Below are positions 1 through 61,815 of a stretch of 64,000 nt of DNA, piece by piece (the first letter of the stretch is position 1; every line of letters starts with the position of its first letter). The notes under the pieces were generated by a model. The model was not told the origin of the DNA. It worked only from the letters and a program-made list of their open reading frames with translations, and did no database searches. A program made the position numbers and the translations under genes. The DNA comes from Glandiceps talaboti (Eukaryota > Hemichordata > Enteropneusta > Spengelidae), in NCBI RefSeq assembly GCF_964340395.1, contig NC_135554.1, positions 16,335,092-16,399,091 of the forward strand, in the 5' to 3' direction.

Positions 1-146
1 GTTATAGATATTTTTGTGTTTCAACTGAATCACTACTAAAAGTACTATCAGAATATATGGCGTGTGGTATGACAACTTTTTAGGTAGTTGAAAATATACA
101 AATACTTGTGTCAGTCAATTCAAGAATGTGGTGTTGATCTTTGCAG
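1..146 (+). other. DPYD: DPYD intron, 3' end
   Basis: Non-coding sequence ending in an acceptor (TTTGCAG at 140-146). It is the 3' part of the last DPYD intron; the upstream exons lie outside the window. Confidence 0.85.
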
Positions 147-458
147 GACATGGTTGGCAGGGCCTTACCAACTATTGGTGCCTATGGAAAGCTAGATAAC
201 AAACAGCAAGCTGTGGCTCTTATTGATGAAGAAATGTGTATCAACTGTGGAAAATGTTACATGACGTGTAATGATAGCGGTTATCAAGCTATCACCTTTG
301 ATCCCAAAACACATCTACCACACATCACCGATAGTTGTACTGGCTGCACACTATGCGTCAGTGTATGCCCAATAATTGATTGCATTGAGATGATCCCACG
401 TGAAACCCCATACACTCCAAACAGAGGTGTACCTTTAGCTGTTTCTTCTATGGCCTAA
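147..458 (+). CDS. DPYD: Dihydropyrimidine dehydrogenase, last coding exon
   Basis: This exon encodes the C-terminal 103 residues of the cytosolic NADPH-dependent enzyme that reduces uracil and thymine, the first step of pyrimidine breakdown. It starts after the AG at 145-146 in phase 0 and ends at TAA 456-458. Two 4Fe-4S ferredoxin motifs are visible: [11 protein letters not shown] and [12 protein letters not shown]. In the family this C-terminal ferredoxin-like domain passes electrons from the FAD side to the FMN site. The stretch [20 protein letters not shown] is, as far as I remember, identical to the vertebrate protein. The end ([10 protein letters not shown]) lacks an obvious sorting signal. 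All eight cluster cysteines are present and nothing is broken. Only this exon is in the window, so the gene is partial here. Confidence 0.97.
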   Translation, partial: DMVGRALPTIGAYGKLDNKQQAVALIDEEMCINCGKCYMTCNDSGYQAITFDPKTHLPHITDSCTGCTLCVSVCPIIDCIEMIPRETPYTPNRGVPLAVSSMA

Positions 459-507
459 AAACGACAGCCATATTAGTAATGATACAGGTACCCCTAACTA
501 AGTGATA

Positions 508-513
508 AATAAA
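508..513 (+). terminator. Possible DPYD poly(A) signal
   Basis: AATAAA lies 50 bp after the DPYD stop codon. Another AATAAA at 1701-1706 is an alternative. Neither has a strikingly GT-rich downstream element. Confidence 0.3.
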
Positions 514-521
514 TACTAACC

Positions 522-645
522 CTCTAGTTTTATTGATAAAAAGTTAAAATGTAGACACAAGTACCTCTAGATTAATTGAAAAAAATTTGGAATGTAGACA
601 ACAAGTACCTCTAGGTTTATTGAAAAAAAGTGTTGGAATGTAGAT
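522..645 (+). repeat. About 44-bp degenerate tandem repeat in DPYD 3' flank
   Basis: Two full and partial third copies share the core AATGTAGACA..AAGTACCTCTAG followed by TTGAAAAAAA. Copies begin near 548, 591 and 635. They probably lie within the 3' UTR. Confidence 0.65.
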
Positions 646-2223
646 ATTGACTGTTTTTGCTTTGATGTGAAAATAGTAGTGTAGGTGTTAGATGAAATCA
701 TAGAAATGAAGGATCTGTCAAACCTAGTTTTGGTGAAAGTAAATCTTTAAGAAATGTATAAACAGAGACTTTGGTCATCTTTATTTTCTGTGAAAATTAT
801 AGAATTTATTATGTGGTGAAATTGTTATATTGAAAAAAAAATGGTGCTCAGTACAGCCTTGCCAAAAAAGAAAATTACCCTTTCAGGTTGAAGGACAGGT
901 TGAAGGACTGAGGAGGTATACACACTACACATACAGGAGCAAGATGTAAAATCATTTATTAAATTTCTTGGTGAGATTTCAATAAAAGATGTTATTCCAA
1001 CCCGATACCACCACAATTGAGCAAATTTCCGCAATGACTACTTTTTTAAAACCTACTTTGTGGTACTTAAATATTGGGGATCCAAAAATCACTGGCTGTC
1101 TACTTTAAATCTATTTTAATAATAAAAACAATCGTTTGAAATGTTGTTTTCATTTAATCAAATGTATACCAATGGTGTCTGATTGCAAGGTCTAGTTCTT
1201 ATATTACTTTTATTCATGGAGAACACCGTATGAAATATTCTCCATGTTTTATTTTTCAAACTAAGCATAAATATTTCATGGATCAGACTTTATTTGTTCT
1301 CAGAATGAAAAAAAATGAATGAAATATATTTAGTTTGAAATGAGAAATAAATGTCTATCTTATCCTAGAAATCATGCCGTGTAGTGTGGTGTATTTCTGA
1401 GAAATTCGTTTGTGTGAATGAGCCTGGAACATAAACATACTCAAGTTTAGAGTTGATCACACAGTATTACACAACCTCAGCAAGTGAACTTGGTTCGTTT
1501 AGGGAGGGAGAGGGTCTGGTGTCAATGTGAATGCTGAACGTCATTTTCACACTTCTAACCAAATTTTGAAAACTTTCATGCCTTCAATGATAAAAGCTGT
1601 GTTTACTACCGAGATGTTGCTAAGTTGATAAAAATGTAATTCTAATGTGAGATACATTGCTGGGTTTACAGTAGTATTTTAATGTGTTTACCATCACCTC
1701 AATAAACAGGTTCATAAGGTTGGAACTTCATGTTTACCAACCTGTTATACATTGTATTTTGATCGTAATGATGTGACCACTACAATTTTCTTTAAAATTA
1801 CATCATATATAAACGTGACACTACATGTGATATCGCTCTTGTGAATGTTCATTCAGGGGGAGGAGGGAGGGAGTAGAGGGGGTTTTGTCCTAAACAAATG
1901 ATGTTCGTTTATTGAGCTTGTTCAACATGACACGATTGTGCCTTTAATACTCAAAATATGTCAAAATAGAAAATATATTCCCCCTTCAAATACTTTTATA
2001 TTTCGGCCATTAGGTTTAATACTTATTTTACTCAAAATTATGTGTAAGTCACATGTACATAAACCAGGGTAAGAAACAGAGATATTGCATGCCTGAGAAA
2101 TGACGTAATATGGGCAGACACATGTACCTACAGAGGGCCCATTGTAATAACTCCCTTCGGTGTGGAGGGATGATTATCATACAAATAAAACTCAAGTTTA
2201 CACACATTTATATCAGAACTATA

Positions 2224-2229
2224 TTTATT
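2224..2229 (-). terminator. SLC38A9: Probable SLC38A9 poly(A) signal
   Basis: On the - strand this reads AATAAA, followed about 20 nt downstream by a GT-rich element (TGTGTGT), the usual cleavage-site layout. It gives a 3' UTR of about 1.26 kb after the stop at 3488. Confidence 0.5.
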
Positions 2230-3487
2230 TAGCGACAAATTTGACGTTACAAACAAAATTACACAGACAATAATACTAAGGAAAGCACCATGTATCTAAA
2301 AAGTTCATAGGTGCTAAACCCAAACCTAAAACTAGGCTCTGAATTGCTCACGGAAGTTACCAGTGACAGGTGGAAGTGGAACTCCACGATAATTTTGTGA
2401 AGCTCTAAGCTGACCAACAGCATACGGCGTAATAGATATATATAGGTGCTAAACACTACAAAAAATGATAAAAACTACTAGTGAAAAAGACACTAAAAGA
2501 GAAAAAGGTCACTGATAATAAAAGAGTCCCATGTAATAAAAGTCACTAATGATAAACAAGAATCATTGGTAAAAAGTCACTATAATCAAACCTGTAATAA
2601 AACTCAAAACATACTAAAAATGTCACTCACAATAGAAGTCACTTGTAAAGCAGTCACGTATAATAGAAGAAGTCACTTACATTAAAAGTCACATGAAATA
2701 ATGGAAGAGTTCCCTGATCAAATTTGATTAAAAAAAAAAGTCACTTGTAAATGGTGACGCTTGCTTTTAAAGTTACATGTGAGAGAAAAAATCCACAGGG
2801 TAATTGTCTACTTTTGATTTAAACAAAACTGTCATACTGGAAACTTTCAATAGGACATTTATATTTAGCCTGTAAGGGTCACACTGTGACAAGATGCCTT
2901 TACACATTGGTCAAACTCGGAACAACACAATGTATCTTACAGTCTAATTTATATTGCATAAATGACTGTTTAAGATTCATTTACTAGTATTACCACTGTT
3001 ATATAACAACATTTTAGTTTTTCTTCAAGACAACTTGCTATCACATATTCTGCAATCCAGACAGTTTTAATGGTGGAAAAATTAATTTAGGTCAACATAA
3101 GACCATATTAAAGAATTAATACCAAGTCATTTGTTAACATCGCCATCTATCACGGAGTGAACATGAGTGACAGTTTGTACGCGAATGCTCTTGGCTTATA
3201 AAAAAATACATTGTGTATACTGGTTTAAATTTTAGTACTGACAAGTCATGTGATATGGCAAGTCTTGGCCTTAAAATATCCTTATATCCATATACTCATA
3301 TAAACTGCATTTGTTACTTTTGACAAAAAAAACATCACATATTCTTATTGCTTGTCCTGATTGAAAGTACTAGTGAAGTTGGGACATTTATGGAAAAAGT
3401 GCTCCCTAGTATGCATGGCTGCATATGAAATTTTGTGATTATCATAAACAAATTCCATACTTGTGATGCTTCATAGGGAAAATCTTC
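2230..3487 (-). other. SLC38A9: SLC38A9 3' UTR
   Basis: Non-coding stretch between the stop codon and the putative poly(A) signal. About 2500-2760 contains many irregularly spaced AAAAGTCACT-like motifs, a strongly decayed tandem array. No open frame with gene-like composition is present. Confidence 0.5.
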
Positions 3488-13589
<10,102 letters not shown>

Positions 13590-13890
13590 AGTGAGTGAGC
13601 GTTGTTGTTGTCACTGCATACACTAATGAGCTTCAAGTACTCTCACTTCGAATCTAATCTGATTGTGTGGGTACGGTACGGATGCGTGTCTCGTGGCAAT
13701 GCGTTCAGTAATCAACACCATCGAACATCCAGTTACTTAGGGGGCATGGATGGAAGACCATTCAACTCGGATACGAATGTAAATGAGGCAAACTATAGAC
13801 ATTGGTTTTCTTCTTCAGATACATGGGCAAACTAATGTTTAAATTTTCGTTTTGATATTTCGTATTTTCTCATAAAGTTCCATAAAGTAC
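13590..13890 (-). promoter_or_regulatory. SLC38A9: SLC38A9 5' UTR and presumed promoter
   Basis: The sequence just upstream of the start codon is richer in CG dinucleotides (TACGGTACGG, GGCAATGCG, CGGATACGAATG) than the surrounding introns, as is common around animal promoters. No TATA box stands out, and the transcription start is not resolved. Confidence 0.35.
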
Positions 13891-13892
13891 AT

Positions 13893-14230
13893 GGTAGATC
13901 ACAGGGCGCTCAGGCTTAGTTAGTTATGTTTACGAAAACTAACAACAAATAAAAAACAATCAAACAGATAGACAAAATAAATAAATACTGACAAGCATCA
14001 ACAGCATACATGTATTTACAAATCAAGAGTTACTATATGTTTTCCTGTAGGTGAAAGGGTCATAGATGTATGTACAATTGTGACCATTTCGCATATTGGA
14101 AAATATACAGCAATTCTGTACTCTGTTGTTGATTCTTGTCACTATTTATTTATTCCATGTATGTTTTGTTTGCTTGTTGGTTGGCTAATTTTCATAAACA
14201 TAGCTAAGCCTGAGTGCCCTGTCGGTAGAT
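13893..14230. mobile_element. Foldback element with GGTAGAT flanks
   Basis: The element is 13900-14223. Imperfect inverted arms of 130-160 bp begin CACAGGGCGCTCAGGCTTAG and, on the other strand, GACAGGGCACTCAGGCTTAG. It is flanked by direct GGTAGAT at 13893-13899 and 14224-14230. No ORF of transposase type is present, so it is a non-autonomous foldback. Confidence 0.75.
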
Positions 14231-14492
14231 AGCACAAAAAATAATATTGATGCAAGCTTATCTGTCACTGTGTCAAAATAGACGTAGAAGTGAACTTTTG
14301 AAACGTAAGCTTTTCTCCACATCTGTGGACTTGTTTACAAGTCTGATTGGTCACGAGGCCACTGTATGACTCATCCCTCCCTGGGACTCATGGAACAAAA
14401 GAATGTGACAACAATAACATGCACCACCACTTAATTTCACTATTTTGTATATTACAATCAGAAATATTTGAATACAATCTTGAGCTTGACAT
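14231..14492. other. Intergenic spacer between SLC38A9 and the SPATA1 3' end
   Basis: No gene is seen. GAAACGTAAGCTTTT at about 14300 recurs at about 12620. Confidence 0.6.
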
Positions 14493-14679
14493 CAGACAGA
14501 CAGACAGACAGACAGGCAGACAGACAGACATATACATACATACATACATACATACATACATACATACATACATACATACATACATACATACATACATACA
14601 TACATACATACATACAGACAGACAGACAGGCAGACAGACATATACATACATACATACATACATACATACATACATACAT

Positions 14680-14710
<31 letters not shown>

Positions 14711-14894
14711 TACATACATACATACATACATACACACACACACATACATACATACATACATACATACATACATACATACACACATACATACATACACACA
14801 TACATACATACATATACACATACATACATACATACATACATACATACATACATACATACATACATACATACATACATACATACACACACACACA
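14493..14894 (+). repeat. Compound (CAGA)n/(TACA)n/(CA)n microsatellite
   Basis: About 400 bp of tetranucleotide repeats. CAGA blocks containing CAGG variants at 14493-14530 and 14615-14640 each lead into long TACA tracts with CA patches. Long open frames in all six frames here are artefacts. Confidence 0.98.
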
Positions 14895-14927
14895 TAATTT
14901 TTATACATATCACAAAGTCAATATAGC

Positions 14928-14933
14928 TTTATT
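14928..14933 (-). terminator. Possible SPATA1 poly(A) signal
   Basis: AATAAA on the - strand, followed by TTTGTGATATGT and then the (TGTA)n tract, which reads as a GT-rich downstream element. Confidence 0.35.
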
Positions 14934-15811
14934 TGTCATTTTTAATCAGTTATTAATGAAAGTGATACTTCATTACATGAACTCGTATTTACAGTTTTAT
15001 GAAATAATATAAAGTTGAAAAGTAAGCAAGCAATAATACATCATGTCAGTTATTTTTAACAATTCATAATTTACATACAGTATTTAAAAAAAAACCTGGC
15101 TAATCACCATATACAATAGACAAAGATACGTCATGTTGCTCCACCCCAGCTCACTGTGTGATGGCGCCCTGTTACGGCGTACCTTATGGACTATGTATAC
15201 AAGTGAAATTATTATGCAAAACAGTTGTCTTATTTACATATAAAATGTTTGTACATCTGGTCTGCACTATTACAAGTTTTTAGGACGGCTAGATAGAGTA
15301 ACTTTAGCTGGTGAATGCATTTAGGACGGCGAGATTGTTTGTGATAGTGTTAAAGCTTTGTACTTTTATGAAATTGACTATGGTTGTCCATACCATATGT
15401 CTAATTTACAAAATGTGACCAAAAATTTTTTTTTTTGAAATTTCAGATTTTAACTAACCATCTTTCCTCAAAATATAGATGACAAATATTGAATTCACAT
15501 TTTTCTGTATGTCTTTTTTTTTCTTTACAAAAACCACACTGTGAAAATGTGGGCATTTTATATTATTTGATATAATTGCCGGGTTTTATTATTGAGTTGG
15601 GAATAGAAACTTGTGTCACAATATATAGAAATATTTTGTCAAGAGGAAAATATTTTGATGTTTGTGTTAAATAAATCAACATACATGTCAGAAAGCAAAC
15701 ATTGAATTATTTCTATGCAATGTTAACAAGATAGAACATATTCATCTCTTGTACACTTTTACTTGTTTCACACTAGGCAGCCTATTATTAGACCTGTATA
15801 CCTTTCAGCAC

Positions 15812-15871
15812 TTTCCCGCCAAAATTGTCAGCATTTTCCCGCCAAAATTGTCAACAGTTTCCCGCCAAAAT
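15812..15871 (+). repeat. 23-bp triplicate carrying TTTCCCGCCAAAATT
   Basis: TTTCCCGCCAAAATT occurs at 15812, 15835 and 15858, exactly 23 bp apart. The core fits the E2F site consensus TTTSSCGC. Confidence 0.85.
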
Positions 15872-16531
15872 TCTTTGAACAACATTATTATCTTCATGCA
15901 ACATTTTGGCACAATCTACATTGTTTTAGACTCAAATCACACAAATGATCAACATACTTGACGTCATATCAAAATTTGGTCTAAAATTTGCATAATTTTA
16001 CAAAAATTGTTCTGAAAAGTTTACTCTCAATATATCTTTATCAATGGTTCTGAGAATGAAAAGCATTATAACTGTGCATCAGTACACTGACTACTCTCAG
16101 CCAGATTAATTCTGTTATTGTGTGACTGTGTGTTTGGTCCTCTATAAATTATACCTGGTGTGAAACTAGCATCCATGTCTTTTTTTTTAAAGCATGCATT
16201 ATTAAAATAATAAACATTTCAAAATAAAATATCACTATTAGTGCTTGTTGGGTAAATATGAGGCATTGGAAGTTTTCATCTATCTATAGATGTTTTGTAC
16301 ATGCGTAGGCATTTTAGTAAGCAGAATGATCGATCATCAAAAAGATATTAACAGATATCTTTATACAAACCCCCCACCCCCCTTTCTATTTATATCAACT
16401 CAGAAATGGTTGTTTTTGAGGTAATACTGCTGGTTAAGAATATTTTTATACACATGGCGTAGTAGAAGTATTCTCAGTTCTATTGTTTGACAATTATATA
16501 GAGGAAGTTACTGAAAGCTAGCTGTGAAAGG

Positions 16532-16635
16532 AGCAGACCACTGATTGGATGATAAACTGGAGGGTTGTTCTTCAAACACAAAGCAGACCACTGATTGGAT
16601 GATGATACATTTGAGGGTTGTTCTTCAAACACAAA
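16532..16635 (+). repeat. Two-copy 50-bp direct repeat
   Basis: AGCAGACCACTGATTGGATG, then GAGGGTTGTTCTTCAAACAC, is present twice, starting at 16532 and 16582. Confidence 0.9.
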
Positions 16636-17529
16636 TCAAGTTGCTAGGTATGAGGGTGTCTGCAACCTTGAAATAGTGGTACACATCAGAGTGACATTTT
16701 TGAAGGCAAGCTACAGAATTTGAACAATATGCACTGCTTTAAGTCCAACCCCATGTACATGTACTTTATAATCTGTAAGGTATGTATGCCATGTCATGAC
16801 GCCCTCACAAGTCAGCCAACCCCTTTCACCATTGAGGGCAGAGTGACACACATATCTTCCAGTATACATGAACTTTAACCTGCTTTGTAAATCAAGCAAA
16901 ATAGATGATACTGAGACATTGGTAGTTATGATTTTACAAATTGAGACCTCTATATTATATAAATCTACATCCAAGTGATAAAATGATTTACATTCCTACA
17001 TATTCTCTTCAGTCACAAAATGGCTAGAGTATCATACAAAAATAAGTTATTGAATGATTGTATCTTCTTTCAAAATAAAGATTTAACTTCTTACACCCCT
17101 TAAAATACATATTTGGTGTCACCTCATGTATTCTTCTATACAGTGGATGGTCTATTCCATTATCCCAAAAGGGGTGAAAGATGAAATATTTACAACTGTA
17201 CATTTCTGTTAAAAAACAACGTACACGAATTCATTTTTTTACATAACACTAACCTACACAATTATGGGATATTTTTTTTGTAAGACTTTAGTCATGATTC
17301 AAGGTTGTTCACCTAACAAAGGAAACAAAAACTGATATTTAGAATAATCTTTTTTGACTACCTACACATATTTCTTTCAATAAATACAACTATCGATACC
17401 TTCTGGTAATACTTAAATTCTACTCTCCAGAATAATGTAAATCATGGTTGAAATTGTCCAAATACTAAGAAAGTTATTTTTCTTGTACAATAGACAGATT
17501 AACAGTACAGAGGCAGGAACTGATATGAA

Positions 17530-17841
17530 TACACACACATACATACATACATGCATACATACATACGTACGTACGTACGTACGTACGTACGTACGTACGT
17601 ACGTACATACATACATGCATACATGCATACATGCATACATACATACATACATACATACATACATACATACATACATACATGCATACATACGTACATACAT
17701 ACATACATGCATGCATACGTACATTCATACATTCATACATACATACATACATACATACATACATACATACATACACACATACACACTACAGACAGACAGA
17801 CAGACAGACACAGACACACACACACACACACACACACACAC
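17530..17841 (+). repeat. Compound (ACAT)n/(ACGT)n/(GACA)n/(CA)n microsatellite
   Basis: About 310 bp. It includes an unusual block of about 11 ACGT units (about 17565-17604), TACATGCA variants, then CAGA and CA tracts. Confidence 0.97.
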
Positions 17842-18668
17842 AGCGTAGGGGAACAGCATCCTATAAACACTAAATCTAGACAGGTAGACACCTAGATGAC
17901 AGATATGTCATAGTTAGTACTCCTGTTAATCACTAACTATATACACTGAGTGCTAGTGTACACAACTATCAATCTTTACAAAGATGCGATGCATTTAGTT
18001 AAAATATTTGTTACATATTATTTACCAAATATTACAAAAATGTACAATATTTTAGGTGAATGCAAAACTGGATACCCCTGTGTCCTCCATTCCTCTGTTC
18101 AACACAACACAGACATAACAACATTTTGTTTGTAGACGAACAAAAAACGTGTGTGTTTCAACATCTCCTTAAATATGCTCCGTTAAAAAAACCTCCAATA
18201 CATAATTGGATGACAAGAATGTCATGTGATAGTCATGTGACAGCCATGTGATAGTCATATGTTTATCTTGCTCAGCTTCAATATGAGAATGATATGAATT
18301 TCAAGACAGGAAGTTATAAGGTATTTGACATAAAAAAAACTCGGCTGAGTTGGAAGTACATGATTACAAATACTTTTACTTTCTTTCATTCATTCAACTG
18401 GAAAATATCTCAACATTTTCTAAAAAAACTCACAAACAGTACTGAATGTGTGAGGTTATTCGATAAACTATAAGTCATCACAAATATTAAAAATCAAAAT
18501 TCATACAAATCATTAATTATCGAAATTAATTTTCAAACAATGTAGAGCTGTACATGTAAATGAAACATAATTGTAATATAAAAGTATGTATTTATGGTAT
18601 AGTATATGATGGATGAGATGAAACACAACTGGTAACAAAATACAAAATATATAACTGAGAATTGCAGA

Positions 18669-59621
<40,953 letters not shown>

Positions 59622-59800
59622 TTTACACTACGTTGGGATCCATGAAATTTCTGTACAGCTGTGAACGGTGATCAAGTCGAGGATATGATTCGAACCTGCG
59701 CAGCGTGATGTTGTCAAGCTAGCGGTAGTAACAATGGTCACGTGACCCGGTCTCCAATAGCCGTTCAAACAAACACTGTCTATGTCTGTCACACTGTACA
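59622..59800 (-). promoter_or_regulatory. SPATA1: SPATA1 5' UTR and presumed promoter
   Basis: CG-rich relative to the neighbourhood, with GGTCACGTGACC (palindromic CACGTG E-box) at about 59738-59749. No TATA box. On the - strand GTGACCATTGTTAC resembles an X-box half site only. Confidence 0.45.
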
Positions 59801-59904
59801 TAGCCGCCGTACACACCTGTACAACGTACTGCACTATAAACAAGGAATGATCATGGAATGTCACTTTATTTTCTCTCTCCTTTTCCAATTTAATTATTCG
59901 CATT

Positions 59905-60327
59905 ATGTGGGCAGTAGTAATACTATATGTTGCTTTGTCGCTCGATGTTGTTCAATTTGTTAGAAAATCCAATTTCTGTAAACTGCCCGCGAGGATTTTT
60001 CTTCTGCTTATTTACACTTCTTTACAGACATATTCACTTGTGTATTTGTTCTCGGTACATGGGGAGTTGATGAAATTATTTTCGCATTCTTGGTGTTGCA
60101 GTACAAACTGTCACGGAAACCCATGTGAACGGAAAGAGAATACCTTTGCGCTTGGACACTGTACTTGGAAAACAAGTTTAAAAATTAAAGAGAGAAGTGG
60201 GGAGGTTCATATACATCGCCGGGTGGTTTTACAAGAAGTTCAATATCCTGCTATGATACCTATACTAGCCTACCGGACCCGCAATGATGTGAACGCGGGT
60301 CTGTTTTATAGATCTATGGTTCAGTAA
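59905..60327 (+). CDS. Unassigned 140-residue ORF upstream of SPATA1
   Basis: The longest non-repetitive open frame outside the genes, read divergently from SPATA1. It starts MWAVVILYVALSLDVVQF, contains a second hydrophobic stretch (ARIFLLLIYTSLQTYSLVYL), then a Cys-containing hydrophilic part (WCCSTNCHGNPCERKENTF) and a basic C-terminus. That would suit a small membrane protein or a signal-anchor. I recognise no family. It could equally be a chance frame in this slightly GC-richer promoter region; splice sites at its edges are not obvious. Confidence 0.2.
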   Translation: MWAVVILYVALSLDVVQFVRKSNFCKLPARIFLLLIYTSLQTYSLVYLFSVHGELMKLFSHSWCCSTNCHGNPCERKENTFALGHCTWKTSLKIKERSGEVHIHRRVVLQEVQYPAMIPILAYRTRNDVNAGLFYRSMVQ

Positions 60328-61061
60328 CACATCAACTGAACTGTAATAGCGTTTTATTAATTACGCATATGTTTTATCTTGGTTTTCCACTGTCAACAAG
60401 TGTGCATTTTTTTTCTAGTACTTAATTGCAATGAATCCTTCGATCAGCCGACTAGGCTTTCTTCTCTTCTTCAAAAAATAGACTTCCAAATTTAAAAGAA
60501 TTACTCTCAAAAGTAATGATATGAACATTTTCCTTCCATGTTTTCTTTATTACCCGTTTGCTTATTTATTCCAGTTTATCTTATATTTTAAAACAGAGAA
60601 TCGAAGGGAACGATTGTTTAATGTTTTCACACAAACAAACAACAATAACAACATCAATAACAATAACAATAATAATAACAATGATATGATAATTCAGGAG
60701 ACAAAGTTTGCACGATAAATTGATCGATGGGTACTTTCTAGCCAAAGTATTTCTACGTGTTTCCTATAGGGTAAACTACAATGTATATGTTGGCAAGAAA
60801 AATGCTATTTCGCCATACACCTAGTTAGCCATGGCAACGGACGTCGTCTTGCAAGTGTAAAATACTGATATAACATATTATGAATTTAGTGGATAAAATG
60901 TACGTGCACTGTATATAATAACACTTATTTAATACAGTAGGGCAAATGTGAGTCAAGGGGTTTGTTTTAGGTGGTGAACAGAGACACTTTCCGACACTAA
61001 AATTATGGCTATCAATAACCGTCGGATATTGATCATAGATGGCATATGTAATTTCACTCAC

Positions 61062-61103
<42 letters not shown>

Positions 61104-61800
61104 CACGTAATGCTATCTTTTGTATTATTTTTGTTTTGTTTTAGCTGCAAGAAATGTTTTAATTTCCCCTAGTGGGATGAATAAAGTAATTCTGATTCAG
61201 ATTAACCAACCAACCAACCAACCAACCCACCAATCAATCTGTATTGAGTGCAAACCATCAGATTGTGAATACGGTACAGAAGAATCATTGTACATCCTTG
61301 TATTCATTGCTGATAAGAGTTAAAACTCAGTTTAGGTATGATTCTACATGTTGTAGTAGTTCAATGGATAAAAGTATGTATATATCGATATGAAAGAGGG
61401 CGCAAGCCGAGTATGCGTTTTTGGGACATCATTGTTGCTACATATTTCAAAGATACACTGTACTCGTGGTATTCAACATACTGACATATACTTTGAATTT
61501 GGATCAAGGTTATATGTATTTTCACTGTCCCAGGGTAAAAAAGCTCATTAACTCAGTTTGTACCACCTGAATAACACCAAAGACCACATAGTATAGACCA
61601 CATGTGGTGGGTCAGAATGAACATTAGTAATGGTACATTTATCAGGCAACTATAGACGCACTTTACATGACAGACCCAGTTGATCCCCCCCCCCCCCGTA
61701 ATAATTGTTGAAGGCGCCGTAAATTAAATTGACAGCGCCCTCAACGTCAGGTCACGATATAATGCAAGAATAAGGACACGCACACTTTTTACACCTGACA
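60328..61800. other. Intergenic region right of SPATA1
   Basis: No gene seen. Contains an (AAC/AAT)n patch at about 60640-60685, GCCATGGCAACGG at 60828-60840, (AATC)n at 61061-61102, (AACC)n at 61204-61235 and a C11 run at about 61687. Confidence 0.6.
61061..61235 (+). repeat. (AATC)n and (AACC)n microsatellites
   Basis: About ten AATC units at 61061-61102 and seven AACC-type units at 61204-61235. Confidence 0.93.
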
Positions 61801-61809
61801 GAGATTTAC

Positions 61810-61815
61810 TTTATT
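61810..61815 (-). terminator. Poly(A) signal of a gene entering from the right
   Basis: AATAAA on the - strand, then about 15 nt to TCTGTCA, then the GT-rich GGTGTAAAAAGTGTGCGTGT. This is a textbook cleavage site. Confidence 0.5.

Larger units (their letters stand above)
459..2200 (+). other. DPYD 3' UTR and convergent intergenic region
   Basis: No coding sequence is seen. AATAAA hexamers occur at 508-513 and 1701-1706, so the DPYD transcript could end early or late; the sequence does not decide. A degenerate tandem repeat occupies about 522-645. A G-rich stretch near 1855-1880 is the only other notable composition change. The region separates the convergent DPYD and SLC38A9 genes. Confidence 0.6.
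14895..18668 (-). other. SPATA1: Probable SPATA1 3' UTR and 3' flank
   Basis: No coding sequence is seen over 3.8 kb. The nearest convincing - strand poly(A) layout is AATAAA at 14928-14933 with GT-rich sequence just beyond; another AATAAA is at 15585-15590. The UTR length is therefore uncertain. It contains a 23-bp triplicate (about 15812-15871), a two-copy repeat (16532-16635) and a large microsatellite (17530-17841). Confidence 0.45.

Noticed and set aside
14347-15012. 221-codon and other long open frames over the TACA/CAGA repeat
   Set aside because: All six frames are open because the repeat lacks stop codons; the peptides are pure YIHT or VCMY repeats.
59665-59700. tRNA-like TTCGAAT loop (GCAGGTTCGAATCATAT) on the - strand
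   Set aside because: The T-stem does not pair and no D-arm, anticodon arm or matching acceptor strand was found upstream.
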